DNA of 64,000 bases from Ruminobacter sp. Lineage in GTDB: Bacteria; Pseudomonadota; Gammaproteobacteria; Enterobacterales; Succinivibrionaceae. The stretch's first letter is position 1, and the number at the start of each line of letters is the position of its first letter. Shown piece by piece: positions 27,472 to 37,072 of the stretch. The DNA lies in the NCBI GenBank assembly GCA_017940385.1, contig JAGAYS010000056.1, forward strand, positions 1 through 64,000. Reading direction: 5' to 3'. Under the pieces are notes generated by a model, which saw only the letters and a program-made list of their open reading frames with translations, was not told where the DNA came from and searched no databases. Made by a program: the position numbers and the translations under genes.

Positions 27472-27576
27472 TTACGATGATATCAGTACGGCAGACAGAA
27501 GGTAATGTGAGTATACTGAAAGAAAAAATTTCAGTTACGGACGGACATCGGATGTCTTTTTAAATGAATGGTTAAT

Positions 27577-27606
27577 GGTGACGGAGTCCTTAAGGCCTCC
27601 GTCACC
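27577..27606 (-). terminator. Hairpin behind the VWA-protein gene
   Basis: GGTGACGGAG (27577-27586) pairs perfectly with 27597-27606; the loop TCCTTAAGGC can itself pair. It lies 32 bases behind the stop of the minus-strand gene. The T tract is poor. Confidence 0.6.
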
Positions 27607-27638
27607 ACGCAATTGCGACCGGCTTTCCGGCCGGCAGA

Positions 27639-28499
27639 TTACTTATCAGGACTCTTAAGAGACGATACGGACTTTACGGATGAAGGAGCTTTCTTAACAC
27701 TGCCTGATTCAGGTTTGGCTTCAGGTGACTTTTTGGCATCATTGCCGTCATCAGCCTCAACAGAATTTTTCCAGTCACCCTTCATGCTTCCGTCACTTCC
27801 GGATGCCTCAACAGCTTCCATGGTAAAGCTTACCACGGCATCATAATTGGAGCGGACGGCTGATCCGGTGTTCTTATACTTGACAGCATTTCTGGTATCA
27901 ATGCCGAGAGAACCGGCCTCTGACACTGCATCAATGTTGGCACCTAAAAACATGAACTTCCATCCCTTCTTCTGCAGGTCACTTATCATGTCCTTTATGG
28001 TAGCCTTCTTATATTCGGTACTGCTGTTTTCCTGTCCGTCAGTAATGATGACCACAACAACCTGGGTATCCTTACTGTCCTTAACGTCAGGAAGATTTGA
28101 AAGTCTGGTGAGACTTTCTCCCAAAGCATCCAGGAGAGCCGTGGTTCCTGATGCAACGTAGTCCTTGTCAGTCAGTTCCTTAACTGTGGCTATATCCTGA
28201 CGATCATGGAGAATATCTGATTTGTTATTGAACAGGACCGTTGTCACCCTGACCGGAAGCTTCTGCTCACGATATTTCTGAATCATGGAATTAAACCCGC
28301 CAATGGTGTCCCCGGTAAGACCGTACATCGAGCCGCTCTTATCCAGCACCATCAGAACCTCCGCCCTCTCGGCCGTTGCGGCAATTTCTTTGTCTGTGGT
28401 ATCGGCCTGCTTAACCTGTTCAGTTTCCGCATATACGGAATTTGCCATAAGTCCCATGGTAAGGCCGGCAGCCATAAGAAAATGTCTGATGATTTTCAT
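27639..28499 (-). CDS. Secreted von Willebrand factor type A (VWA) domain protein
   Basis: From ATG 28499 (GGAGGA upstream) the protein has 286 aa. Residues 1-24 form a signal peptide ending VYA, so it is exported to the periplasm or beyond. The VWA domain begins about residue 46, and its metal-ion adhesion site is complete: VLDKSGSM at 51-58 (DxSxS), a Thr in SGTTALLDAL, and the Asp in IITDGQENSS. VWA domains bind protein partners through a divalent metal. The last ~50 residues are Ser/Lys/Pro-rich and disordered. Neighbours do not suggest a partner. A longer frame to 28523 begins outside the signal peptide and is less likely. Confidence 0.82.
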   Translation of the reverse strand: MKIIRHFLMAAGLTMGLMANSVYAETEQVKQADTTDKEIAATAERAEVLMVLDKSGSMYGLTGDTIGGFNSMIQKYREQKLPVRVTTVLFNNKSDILHDRQDIATVKELTDKDYVASGTTALLDALGESLTRLSNLPDVKDSKDTQVVVVIITDGQENSSTEYKKATIKDMISDLQKKGWKFMFLGANIDAVSEAGSLGIDTRNAVKYKNTGSAVRSNYDAVVSFTMEAVEASGSDGSMKGDWKNSVEADDGNDAKKSPEAKPESGSVKKAPSSVKSVSSLKSPDK

Positions 28500-28964
28500 A
28501 TACGGTAATCCTCCGTGAAGCATGAATGAATATAATAAACATCACCTTTATTAAGACAGAAAAACTCCGGGATAGTTTCATAAACACGTCCGTCTCCTCA
28601 ATTTTTCCGTGAGACAGCCCCGCTGCCTTATTCTCTATGTGGTATAAGGATATTTCTTCTCAGGTAAAACCTGAACGAGTCCCCGTCTGCACCACATGAC
28701 ATGGCGACATATTTCAACGGCTGTCCAAACAATGAACAATGACAATTTCCTAAGGCAAAGCATAAACAAAAAGTCATAGTCTTTCTTGTAAAATCATCCG
28801 GCATAATCTATGATTAAGCTCTTTATTACATATGTCGATTTAACAGAATCAGTAATTCATGACTGAGGTTCCGGTTCACGCTTTCAGCTCATAAGTGCCA
28901 TGGTTATTCAGAACCTGAAGCATGCGTCCTTTAACCGAAACCTTGGATCTTTACGGAGAAAAAA
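28500..28964. other. Divergent intergenic region between the VWA gene and cmk
   Basis: It holds the ribosome site and promoter of the VWA gene on the minus strand and the cmk promoter on the plus strand. No strong -35/-10 pair, riboswitch or additional ORF could be picked out by eye. Confidence 0.5.
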
Positions 28965-29645
28965 ATGCAGAATAATGTTGCCGTAATAGCAGTTGACGGT
29001 CCCGGCGGAGCCGGCAAGGGAGAACTGTGCCTCAGATTAAGCAAGAAGTACGGCTTTGCCATTCTTGATTCAGGTGCAATTTACAGAGTACTGGCCTATG
29101 CCGCTCTTAAAAAGGGTATTGCTCTTGATGCGGAAAAGGAACTCAGTTCTCTTGCCGCCAATCTTAATCTGTCCTTTAAGGAAGTAAACAATGCCGTTGC
29201 CGTTATCCTTGACGGTGAAGACGTATCCTCCTTTATCAGAACTGAAGAAACCGGCGGTGCCGCATCAAAGGTTGCCGTACTTCCGGAAGTTCGTGCCGCT
29301 CTCCTGCAGAGACAGCGTGACTTTGCCGTTGCACCGGGACTTATCGCTGACGGCAGGGACATGGGAACCGTGGTGTTCCCTGATGCAACCGCCAAGATAT
29401 TCCTTGATGCAAGTGCAGAAGAAAGAGCAAGACGCCGTGTGTCACAGCTTGAATCACGCGGTGTAAAGGCCGACTATGACAAGATCCTGAAGGAAATTGC
29501 AGACAGAGATTTCAGAGACCGCAACAGAGCCACTGCTCCGCTTAAGCCTGCTGATGACGCTCTGGTTCTTGATTCAACCACTCTGTCAATTCAGGAAGTG
29601 GTTGATACTGCCGTAAAGTTTATTGAATCCAAACTCGGCAGATAG
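28965..29645 (+). CDS. cmk: Cytidylate kinase
   Basis: Cmk phosphorylates CMP and dCMP with ATP. The 226-aa protein has the P-loop GPGGAGKG at residues 12-19, the DSGAIYR nucleoside segment, the [11 protein letters not shown] motif and a lid with ARRR. Size matches E. coli (227 aa). ACGGAG precedes the ATG. In most gammaproteobacteria cmk is followed by rpsA; here it is followed by tusE, so the usual cluster is broken. Confidence 0.95.
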   Translation: MQNNVAVIAVDGPGGAGKGELCLRLSKKYGFAILDSGAIYRVLAYAALKKGIALDAEKELSSLAANLNLSFKEVNNAVAVILDGEDVSSFIRTEETGGAASKVAVLPEVRAALLQRQRDFAVAPGLIADGRDMGTVVFPDATAKIFLDASAEERARRRVSQLESRGVKADYDKILKEIADRDFRDRNRATAPLKPADDALVLDSTTLSIQEVVDTAVKFIESKLGR

Positions 29646-29756
29646 AAAGCAAAGCTCTTTTCCGGCATTTGAAAGAATGCCGGAATGATAAACGTAAAAG
29701 GACTCGGTATACGTTTTTTATGCACATACTGAGATACAGAAAGGCCTGGAGAGTTT

Positions 29757-30086
29757 ATGATTGAAGTTAACGGAAAAAGCATAGAAACCGATGAAAACGG
29801 CTATCTTAAAAATTTCTCTGACTGGAATCCGGAGATCGCCGGAGCAATAGCCGCAAAAGAAGGACTTGAGCTCACGGAAGAACGAATGGAAGTTGTGCTT
29901 TTTGTAAGAGAATTCTATAAAAAGTACAATACGTCTCCCGCAATCAGGGCTCTCGTAAAAGCCATGGAAAAGGAGTTTGGTCCCGAAAAAGGTTCCAGCC
30001 GCTACCTCTACAAACTGTTTCCTGACGGTCCTGCTCTCATTGCCACCAAAATTGCCGGTCTGCCACGTCCGGTAAAGTGCATCTGA
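29757..30086 (+). CDS. tusE: TusE/DsrC-family sulfurtransferase
   Basis: TusE takes persulfide from TusBCD and hands it to MnmA for 2-thiolation of tRNA wobble uridine. The 109-aa protein has the DsrC-fold signature ([43 protein letters not shown]) and ends RPVKCI, with the reactive penultimate Cys108. The second Cys ten residues earlier that marks true DsrC of sulfite reduction is absent, so TusE is the better name. It follows cmk at 111 bases on the same strand and may share its transcript. A terminator follows. Confidence 0.92.
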   Translation: MIEVNGKSIETDENGYLKNFSDWNPEIAGAIAAKEGLELTEERMEVVLFVREFYKKYNTSPAIRALVKAMEKEFGPEKGSSRYLYKLFPDGPALIATKIAGLPRPVKCI

Positions 30087-30180
30087 CAACCGTTCCAATG
30101 TCTTATGCAGGATGCACGGCACCGACGCACTTTCCACCGCATCAGTCACTGCATTAAAACGATACGGATACATCTTAAAA

Positions 30181-30205
30181 GAAGACCGGACATAGTCCGG
30201 TCTTC
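30181..30205. terminator. Bidirectional terminator between tusE and a small membrane gene
   Basis: GAAGACCGGA (30181-30190), loop CATAG, TCCGGTCTTC (30196-30205): a perfect 10-bp stem. The minus strand continues TTTTAAG, the plus strand AACTTATT. It serves two convergent genes. Confidence 0.85.
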
Positions 30206-30307
30206 AACTTATTACGGATAATAAAAGTAATCCGTCCTCCTTCGCCAATCACCACACGACAGTTTCCGACTCACGAAGGCCGGCAGGATGGTGATTCACA
30301 TAAAGAC

Positions 30308-30580
30308 TTATTCAGTCTTTTCGGAAGAAACGCCTGGATTTCCTGCAGCGGTATTGGCAGCGATTGTTACGAGTTTTTCACGAATGTCAATCATCAGATA
30401 GAGGAAGAAAGTAGACATGATTACGCTGAGTGAACCCAAAACCAGAACACCGACACCGTAGAAGAAACCTACATTGAACATGGCTATGAGTGCGGCCAGA
30501 ACAACCAGTATTATTGAAATTACTACGATAATGTCGATAAATCTGCTTCCAAACCCGATGATAAAATTCTTAAGAGTCAT
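30308..30580 (-). CDS. Small two-pass membrane protein (DUF4282-like)
   Basis: The 90-aa protein has a short basic start, two hydrophobic segments (about residues 15-36 and 40-64) joined by a tight turn, then IREKLVTIAAN and a Ser/Glu tail. The pattern 'F.I..GSRFIDII...' and the R-(E/D)-x-L-V end resemble DUF4282 proteins, which have no known function. GGAAAT precedes the start. Monocistronic, converging on tusE. Confidence 0.6.
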   Translation of the reverse strand: MTLKNFIIGFGSRFIDIIVVISIILVVLAALIAMFNVGFFYGVGVLVLGSLSVIMSTFFLYLMIDIREKLVTIAANTAAGNPGVSSEKTE

Positions 30581-30884
30581 TCTTTATTTCCTTTTTTCAA
30601 ATATACTTTCAGTTTAAAACACTAGTGCATCTAAGCAGCCGCACCTGCAACATCCTTTCTCTGTACGGCTTATTCGGAAAAACTCACCGCAGGCACCCAT
30701 ACGAAGATTTTTTGATTGTAATAAAATTTAAGGCATACAGTTTTATTTAATTATCGCAATGTTAATTAAATGTTAACTGCGTCAATATTTTCGTAACGGA
30801 ACACAATACCTTAGCCTGCCAGCGATTCAGAAATACCGTAAGCGGAAACAGCAATTCTGCTCCAGTCTCCGCAGAGATCATCCG
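30581..30884. other. Intergenic region between small membrane gene and traG
   Basis: About 300 bases, A+T-rich in the middle. It contains the promoter of the minus-strand gene at its left. No clear traG terminator and no ORF are seen. Confidence 0.5.
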
Positions 30885-33536
30885 TCATTTTCCCGTCTTT
30901 TCCATGGTGCGGGCGTCGTCCGTAAACGCGGATTTTACCCTGCTCCTGTTTTTCAGGAAATCGGAGTAATACCTGCTGAGCTCTTCTTCCTCCTTTTTTC
31001 TGTCGGCTTCTGAATCAAATCCGAATAATGAATCACCGTTTCCACGTAAAGATGTTCTGCCGGAATCGGGAGAACCGCTGCCCGCCCCAGGATTCCCCAT
31101 TTTTAAAGTACCGTAAGGGATGTCCGTTACGGTATTCATCTTTGGCTGAAATTCTTCCGGATCCTTAAAGTAGGCCCCCTTAACCTCACGGAGCTCTCCC
31201 TCCGCCGGGTTGGCTCCCTTTATGTCAAAGGCAGCCGCTATGACACCGACAGCCCTGGCGGGATTCTTTTCCAGAAGAGCCCTCAGTTCACCTGCAACTC
31301 TCGCCTGTCCCGAATCAGGCATGATACTTTCCATAACACTGCGAAGACCGTTAGCCCTTGCCGAAAGAGTATGGTCTCCCGCAAACTCGCTTCTCAGCAT
31401 TTCAAGTGCACGGGCGTTTCCGCTGACTGCCTTTGCAAGGGTAACTCCGTCGAATGAATAACCGTTACCGAAGGATGATTCAAAGGCCTTAAGTCTTCCT
31501 GCCTCATCTCTTCTGGACACAGCCTCTCCTGCCGCCCTGCTTAATTCCCTGCCGGAGCTTCGGCTTAAGCTGTAGGCATCTGAAGAAACGCTTCCCTTAC
31601 TTATGTCCCTTGCCACCGTTCTGCCGAACTGAGCCTGTATGCCGTCATCCCCGGAGATTCTCGTAAGCTCTCCCTTGAGTCTCTCAACACTGCTTCGTGA
31701 ACTGTTAGCCCCGGCAGCCTCAGCCACGGCACTGTCACCTTCAGCGGCAGCTCCGCTGAGTATCAGCCCCAGCGCACCTCTGAGAGACATTTCATCCGAA
31801 CTGCTTATGCCTGTATTTTTGGAAATGGTATGTGCCAGCCCTTTTATCATGCCGTAGGATTCTGATGTTCCGCTCGAAATTCTCTGTCCCATGGATTCAA
31901 GCCTGTTATGGGTTAATCCTCCGCTATGCATTTCACTCATGGAATTTTTCAGCACGCCGGCAAAGCTTCTCTCTGCAGAAGAAGCTTCGCTTTCGGCATT
32001 GGACAGAGCTTCTCTAAAGCCTTCCCTGAGGGATACCGATGACATTACCGATGAACCTCCGGTTCTGCTCATTCCGGTAAAAGGAGTATTTGAAAACAGG
32101 GAGCCGTGACTGACAACTCCGCCGCGCTGTTCCAGCACGGGATGCGGAGCTGTCTGCTGAGCAGCTGCAGCAAACCCCGTAATTACGGAATTTAAGGCGG
32201 ATGCCGAACCGTAAAGCACGAACCCTGCCAGCACGGGAACTGATGCCGAAAGATAGCCGCCAAGGGAAATATATGTTTCCAGTCTTCTGTTCACGGCAAG
32301 AATCCCGTTAAAGCTCTGCGGAGCTACATTAAGTACGGAAAGACTCCCTGATGCTGCGGACTCCAGGTATACGTTTACAAGTATCATAAGAGGCTGCCAC
32401 AGTGCCACCCACACGGTTACCCCAAGATATCTGCCAATGAGTCCGAGACCGCTGTCCGTTCCCATGAGAATGAGAGGCATAAACGGAGTCAGCATGAAAA
32501 GCAGGGCTTCAAAAAAGGTCATAAGCGGTCTTATCATGGTAAAGAATACGCTCTGTCTGACGGCTGATGCGGTATTCACCGCATTGACCGTCTGACTGAG
32601 AGCCAGAGCGGAACCGGTGGCATGGGAATCAAGATACCTGCTCCTGGCGGCCCGCAGGTATACGGGAAGAAGCACGGAGGACAGTACGTAGTCCTCCGCC
32701 CGGGTATTAATGAGACCGAGAGAGCTCACCGCATCATTAAGCAGCCCCCTGTAATCCCTTCCGCTGAATATAACCCCCTCCCGGGCTCCGTCCGCCGTTC
32801 CGTAATTATTCTGAAGCTCCGTGAAAAGAGCCTCGGAATAAGTACTTTTCGTATAGGCCATGAGCCTCGAATGAGCCTCAGAGCAGGTAAGAAGTTCATC
32901 GTGACCGTCGATGTTTATGAGAGTGCCGAAGCTGGATGACTCAAGGCGTGAGGCATTCACCACGTCCTCGGCGCTGAAAATCATGTCCCCGCTCATGCTT
33001 CCGAGATCTATCCCCGTATGCGTGCACTCCCGGAAATAGTTCATCCAGGATTTTTCAAAATCCCCGCCACCAGCATTGTTGACGCTCTGAAGCACTGTCA
33101 CCTCGCCGAGCTTTCTTCTCAGGTCGTTAAGGATTACTATAGAGGAAGTATAGCCGTTATCCGTGCTTTCCGTTCCCGAAAAGGCCTGCCTTACGTATTT
33201 TGAGACCCCGTATCCCATGGTGGATATCAGTGATGCCGCAAATGCCGGTCCCAGAGGCACTCCTGACACGGCAACACTCTCTCCGGTACTGCAGTCCTCA
33301 ATGGAGACATCGGTCTTCGGCACCAGAAACATCAGGTAGAGAAGTGCCGTTACCAGAATTCTGCCGAAGGAGATTCCCTCTCCGCTCATACTGCCGCGAA
33401 ATCCCTGATACAGAACACCGATCGTAAGACCGATGGCAGCCAGTGTATTGGGAATGCTGCCGCTGAAAAACAGGGCAGCAGATCTCATGACCGTCGCCAG
33501 AAAAGAAACATCTCCGACGGAATACACATTCCACAT
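30885..33536 (-). CDS. traG: TraG, conjugative mating-pair stabilisation inner-membrane protein
   Basis: TraG of F/SXT-type systems spans the inner membrane; its N-terminal part is needed for pilus assembly and its periplasmic C-terminal part for mating stabilisation and entry exclusion recognition. The 883-aa protein starts MWNVYSVGDVSFL, has several hydrophobic segments between residues 20-110 and 330-450, and a long Ser/Ala-rich hydrophilic second half, the TraG_N layout (F TraG is 938 aa). GAGGAG precedes the ATG. It follows traI on the same strand after 60 bases, an order unlike SXT, where traG follows traH. Classification rests on architecture and N-terminal motifs. Confidence 0.85.
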   Translation of the reverse strand: MWNVYSVGDVSFLATVMRSAALFFSGSIPNTLAAIGLTIGVLYQGFRGSMSGEGISFGRILVTALLYLMFLVPKTDVSIEDCSTGESVAVSGVPLGPAFAASLISTMGYGVSKYVRQAFSGTESTDNGYTSSIVILNDLRRKLGEVTVLQSVNNAGGGDFEKSWMNYFRECTHTGIDLGSMSGDMIFSAEDVVNASRLESSSFGTLINIDGHDELLTCSEAHSRLMAYTKSTYSEALFTELQNNYGTADGAREGVIFSGRDYRGLLNDAVSSLGLINTRAEDYVLSSVLLPVYLRAARSRYLDSHATGSALALSQTVNAVNTASAVRQSVFFTMIRPLMTFFEALLFMLTPFMPLILMGTDSGLGLIGRYLGVTVWVALWQPLMILVNVYLESAASGSLSVLNVAPQSFNGILAVNRRLETYISLGGYLSASVPVLAGFVLYGSASALNSVITGFAAAAQQTAPHPVLEQRGGVVSHGSLFSNTPFTGMSRTGGSSVMSSVSLREGFREALSNAESEASSAERSFAGVLKNSMSEMHSGGLTHNRLESMGQRISSGTSESYGMIKGLAHTISKNTGISSSDEMSLRGALGLILSGAAAEGDSAVAEAAGANSSRSSVERLKGELTRISGDDGIQAQFGRTVARDISKGSVSSDAYSLSRSSGRELSRAAGEAVSRRDEAGRLKAFESSFGNGYSFDGVTLAKAVSGNARALEMLRSEFAGDHTLSARANGLRSVMESIMPDSGQARVAGELRALLEKNPARAVGVIAAAFDIKGANPAEGELREVKGAYFKDPEEFQPKMNTVTDIPYGTLKMGNPGAGSGSPDSGRTSLRGNGDSLFGFDSEADRKKEEEELSRYYSDFLKNRSRVKSAFTDDARTMEKTGK

Positions 33537-33596
33537 AAAAGCATCTCCTCATAATAAACAAACCTTACCAATACCGTTAAATGACGGAGGTCATCA

Positions 33597-36533
33597 TTAC
33601 GATGTCCGTTTCCTGCGTCCGTTTACCGACTTCTCCTTTATTTTCTTCAGAAGCGACAGCTTCTGAAGCTCCGTCATTGCAAGAAGTGCTGAAGTCACCT
33701 CACCGGGCTTTCTCCCGGAGATTTCGTCCACGGAAAGTGAAACAAAAGACAGGTCGTCACGCTCATCCCCGACTGAAAGGGCATTCGCACAGGCATTCCG
33801 GAGAGCATGCGCCACCCGCATAAAGAGTTTTTTCTCTGAAGCTGAAGTCCCGCCGACATCAGGCTTTGCACCTTCACCGTTTTGGAAAGGAGGAACTCCT
33901 CCGGCCTTTTTTCGTCTGCGGGAGGAGCTTCGCCCCTTTCCCATTTTCTTTATGAGCCTCGAAGCCAGGGTATCAAGCTGTCTTAGGGTAAAGGCCCCCA
34001 TGGCTTCATTTAATCTCATGTCATCAAAGGAGAGGACCGTTTCCGTAAGTTCCTTAAGTTCCACACCGGTGTCCATGTTCTTTTCGGGGAGAGGATCACT
34101 AATCGGTGTTCCGTTTACTCCAGGAGAGGTATCATGGGAAGCAGCCGATATGGAGGTTCCGGTCGCGGTCGTCAGCTCTGCGGCTCCCTTTTTCTTTCCT
34201 TTCTGCGTTTTTACAAAACGTCCGTGTGCATCACGAGGCCTTGAAGGAGCTCTCGTGATTCTCATGGGGTTTTCCAGCCAGTCACTCCCTGCAGGACTTC
34301 CTGCCAGCACGTTATCCGGGAGAAGTTCAGTCGAAAGAGGCAGTCCCCGGCAATAAGCGTTATCACCGCCGTTCCGTCCTTTTGCCCTGCCGGTTTTCCC
34401 GGTAAATATCCTGAATCCACCCTGCCTTTCGGAGAATGTATCGATGTCATGAAAGGAAAAAAATCCGTCACCGGATTTTCCGCCTCCGGCAGAAACTGAA
34501 AGTACGGGTTCATCGTTGTCATCAAGGAGAAATCGGGAAGCCTTTACCCTCCCGTCTTTTTCAGGAGACCGGGAATGTGCGTCAACGTGGGCCAAAGCCT
34601 GCGCTTCCCGTTCTCCTTTACCGTTATCAACGCTGTTACCGTCAGCATTATCGTCATCGTAACCTTTATGAGGAGCAGGTAGACTCACGCCGTCCGCCAC
34701 CGTTCCCGTAAGGGATGCATTCTCCCGCAGGTCCGAGTCTTTAACGGGTGATTCATCAGGGGAAAATGCGTCATTTTCCCCTGACACCTCACCGGCGACA
34801 TCTGCGTCAGGTCTTACGGACCTGTTCCCGTTATCATGATCCGCCGTTCCGCCCAGACGGGATTCAGTCAGGGCAAGACACTCATCAATTGTCACTCCTC
34901 CGCCTGTTCCTTTAGCGCAATCCTCCGTGCCTCCTACGGTTTCACCGTTTATGGACAGGCCCTTTCTTCCAGCTCTTACCGCATCAAAGGCATACAGCAT
35001 TTCAGGGCCGTATGATTTAATCGGGGCAGGCCTGATGTCGCCGTAAAGATATTCAGGTTTTATTATCTTTAAACCGTGTATCTCTCTGAGGTTTATTCCG
35101 TCGAAGGACACCAGAATCCTGTGCAGGATAACGGTTGCCGCGGCATCAGCATATTCGCCGATTCCCATGAGAATCAGCTTTTCATACAGTTCCATGGAAT
35201 CATTAATCACCATGGCGGTGCCGGTTCCTCTCAGAGGAGCCGTCATGTCAAAGAATTCATGAGGATTGAGGGAAAGAAGGCATTCCCTGTCCGTAAAGAA
35301 AAGGCAGCTGTCTTCTGCATTTGCGGGATGCTGAGAATCGGCAATCTTCTGCTGCAGAAGCTCAAGTATCAGAGAAAGTATTCCCCGGGCACAACCTTTT
35401 ATCCCCTTAGTCGAAGCGTTTTTTCCGGGACTGTCGGAAAGAATATCCTCCATTCGGTTACTGATAAGGATTTTTTCCGTAAGAGTAGCCGGTGCAGGAA
35501 CTGACTCCGTTCCGACACAGTCATTCCTTCTGAGGCCTCCGAGTCTTACCTCGGAAAGATGGTACCTCACACTCATTATGTCAGCCCTTTTCACCGCATC
35601 ATAAAACACTGATGTTCTGTCACAGCTGAGCGCAGCATAAAGATGCTCAAGAAGATCCGGCTCCGCAAGCATCCATGATATGAATTCCTTCGGAATCACC
35701 CGGTTTGCGGCGATAACGGCAAGCTGCTCGTGTCTTTTGCCTCTCATCGGCACGTATTCAAAGAAATAACTGCGGTACCCGCCGGAGATCAGAAAGTCAT
35801 GAAGACCGGATACCATCGGATTCCACACGGCCACCGCAGCACCTTCCGCTTCACGGCAAACTGAAGGTGAAGAGGAACCGGACTTAAACTCCCCTGCATC
35901 TGCCCGGATGATAACGTCTGTAAGAGGCTTGCCTACGTCATGAAGAAGCGCCGCGACAAATATGCAGGCAGCAACTCTTGTCTCCCTCAGGGTTCTGCGA
36001 TCCCCCGGAAGTCCGAAATCAAAGCATTCATCAAACAGCCCGCGAAGGGCAAAGAAGACAGTTTCCATGCTGTGCGTCACCAGTCCCAGAGCATTATGGT
36101 GATGGTAGTATTCAGATGCGGGAAGCGTGTATGCGAAATTTATGAAGTTTTTAAGCAGAGGAAGCAGAATCGTATTGAATTCGCAGTCTTCAAGAGGCAG
36201 AAGATCCCTAATCTTTGCGACAAGTCCCGCATGAATTTCCAGTATGTCATCAACGGAAATAATACCGTTCCGGTCCCTGTACGGAGAACCTGACGATGCG
36301 TTGTCGGAAGCTGACGCGGAGTAAGCCTGTCCGGACGGCATTTTTTCGGGATGACCGAAACCGCAGGCGGAACTTCCCCTGCTGAACACTCCGTTCCGGA
36401 TACAGGCGTCGGGATTCTTCAGATATTCATGATTTGAACCGGCATGGATTACCGTTCTTTCGGGAAACAGCAATGCCTTAAGCATTCTGTATTTTCCGGC
36501 AAAACCGCTCAACCCGCTGGTGATAATATTCAT
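33597..36533 (-). CDS. traI: MobH-type relaxase TraI
   Basis: The relaxase nicks oriT and leads the transferred strand. The N-terminal TraI_2 region carries the three-His cluster YYHHHNALGLVTHSMET near residues 141-157 and the HD-type LLHDVGKP near 198, which bind metals in MobH enzymes of SXT, R27 and IncA/C. The 978 aa length is larger than SXT TraI (716 aa); the extra is a low-complexity, Gly/Asp/Ser-rich middle, and a conserved-looking C-terminal domain follows. It belongs to the same family by motif, not by search. A nicking site is expected nearby but not identified. It is the first gene of the traI-traG unit. Confidence 0.87.
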   Translation of the reverse strand: MNIITSGLSGFAGKYRMLKALLFPERTVIHAGSNHEYLKNPDACIRNGVFSRGSSACGFGHPEKMPSGQAYSASASDNASSGSPYRDRNGIISVDDILEIHAGLVAKIRDLLPLEDCEFNTILLPLLKNFINFAYTLPASEYYHHHNALGLVTHSMETVFFALRGLFDECFDFGLPGDRRTLRETRVAACIFVAALLHDVGKPLTDVIIRADAGEFKSGSSSPSVCREAEGAAVAVWNPMVSGLHDFLISGGYRSYFFEYVPMRGKRHEQLAVIAANRVIPKEFISWMLAEPDLLEHLYAALSCDRTSVFYDAVKRADIMSVRYHLSEVRLGGLRRNDCVGTESVPAPATLTEKILISNRMEDILSDSPGKNASTKGIKGCARGILSLILELLQQKIADSQHPANAEDSCLFFTDRECLLSLNPHEFFDMTAPLRGTGTAMVINDSMELYEKLILMGIGEYADAAATVILHRILVSFDGINLREIHGLKIIKPEYLYGDIRPAPIKSYGPEMLYAFDAVRAGRKGLSINGETVGGTEDCAKGTGGGVTIDECLALTESRLGGTADHDNGNRSVRPDADVAGEVSGENDAFSPDESPVKDSDLRENASLTGTVADGVSLPAPHKGYDDDNADGNSVDNGKGEREAQALAHVDAHSRSPEKDGRVKASRFLLDDNDEPVLSVSAGGGKSGDGFFSFHDIDTFSERQGGFRIFTGKTGRAKGRNGGDNAYCRGLPLSTELLPDNVLAGSPAGSDWLENPMRITRAPSRPRDAHGRFVKTQKGKKKGAAELTTATGTSISAASHDTSPGVNGTPISDPLPEKNMDTGVELKELTETVLSFDDMRLNEAMGAFTLRQLDTLASRLIKKMGKGRSSSRRRKKAGGVPPFQNGEGAKPDVGGTSASEKKLFMRVAHALRNACANALSVGDERDDLSFVSLSVDEISGRKPGEVTSALLAMTELQKLSLLKKIKEKSVNGRRKRTS

Positions 36534-36840
36534 AACCTACTTTCTGCCATGCTCCACCGGCATCTCTGCCGAATCACTTACGAAAATGTCCTTTCGGTAA
36601 AATATCAAGAATTTCTCATGCAGTGTTTTACCTGAGACATATGATATGGAGAAGGCGGAATAACCGTAGAATTCAGTGCCTTAAAAAAGAGTTGCGGGAA
36701 CAGACCGAACCTGTAGCTCCAATTCACATGAAAGGAACGTAAAAGAACGGAAACCGATGTGGTATGAACCACGGTATTGTTCTGAAGTATCACCGGACGG
36801 TTCCGTTCAACTTACATGGTTAACTCATGTCACGGGGATT
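36534..36840. other. Region upstream of traI, oriT candidate
   Basis: It contains the traI leader and, at 36753-36775, an imperfect hairpin (GTGGT-ATGA-ACCAC flanked by ACC and GGT). MobH oriT sites have no simple consensus, so this is only a location to test. No ORF. Confidence 0.35.
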
Positions 36841-36964
36841 CGGACATAATCCTGGACACCTAAAGAGGTGATCTATGGCATATACCGTCCAGCAAATCAA
36901 GGCGGCTTTAAAGCTTTATGACAGACTAAAAAAAAGGTTCATCACGGAATTGTTGGGAATGTAG
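36841..36964 (+). mobile_element. IS3-family left end with truncated orfA
   Basis: The sequence opens with CGGACATAATCCTGGACACC, an IS3-like terminal sequence, then AGAGGTG and a 29-codon ORF at 36875-36964 (MAYTVQQIKAALKLYDRLK...). That ORF looks like the start of an IS3-type helix-turn-helix OrfA, cut off by a stop. The right part of the element is missing. The first 43 bases recur at 38642-38684. Confidence 0.6.
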
Positions 36965-37072
36965 ATTTAGCTCATATGATAACCTTGTCCCCAGTCAGAG
37001 TTTTGCAGGTTTTTTATTGTGGTTACAAAAATTAAAAATTTTTCCACGAAAATGGATCACTTCTTTTTGGAA

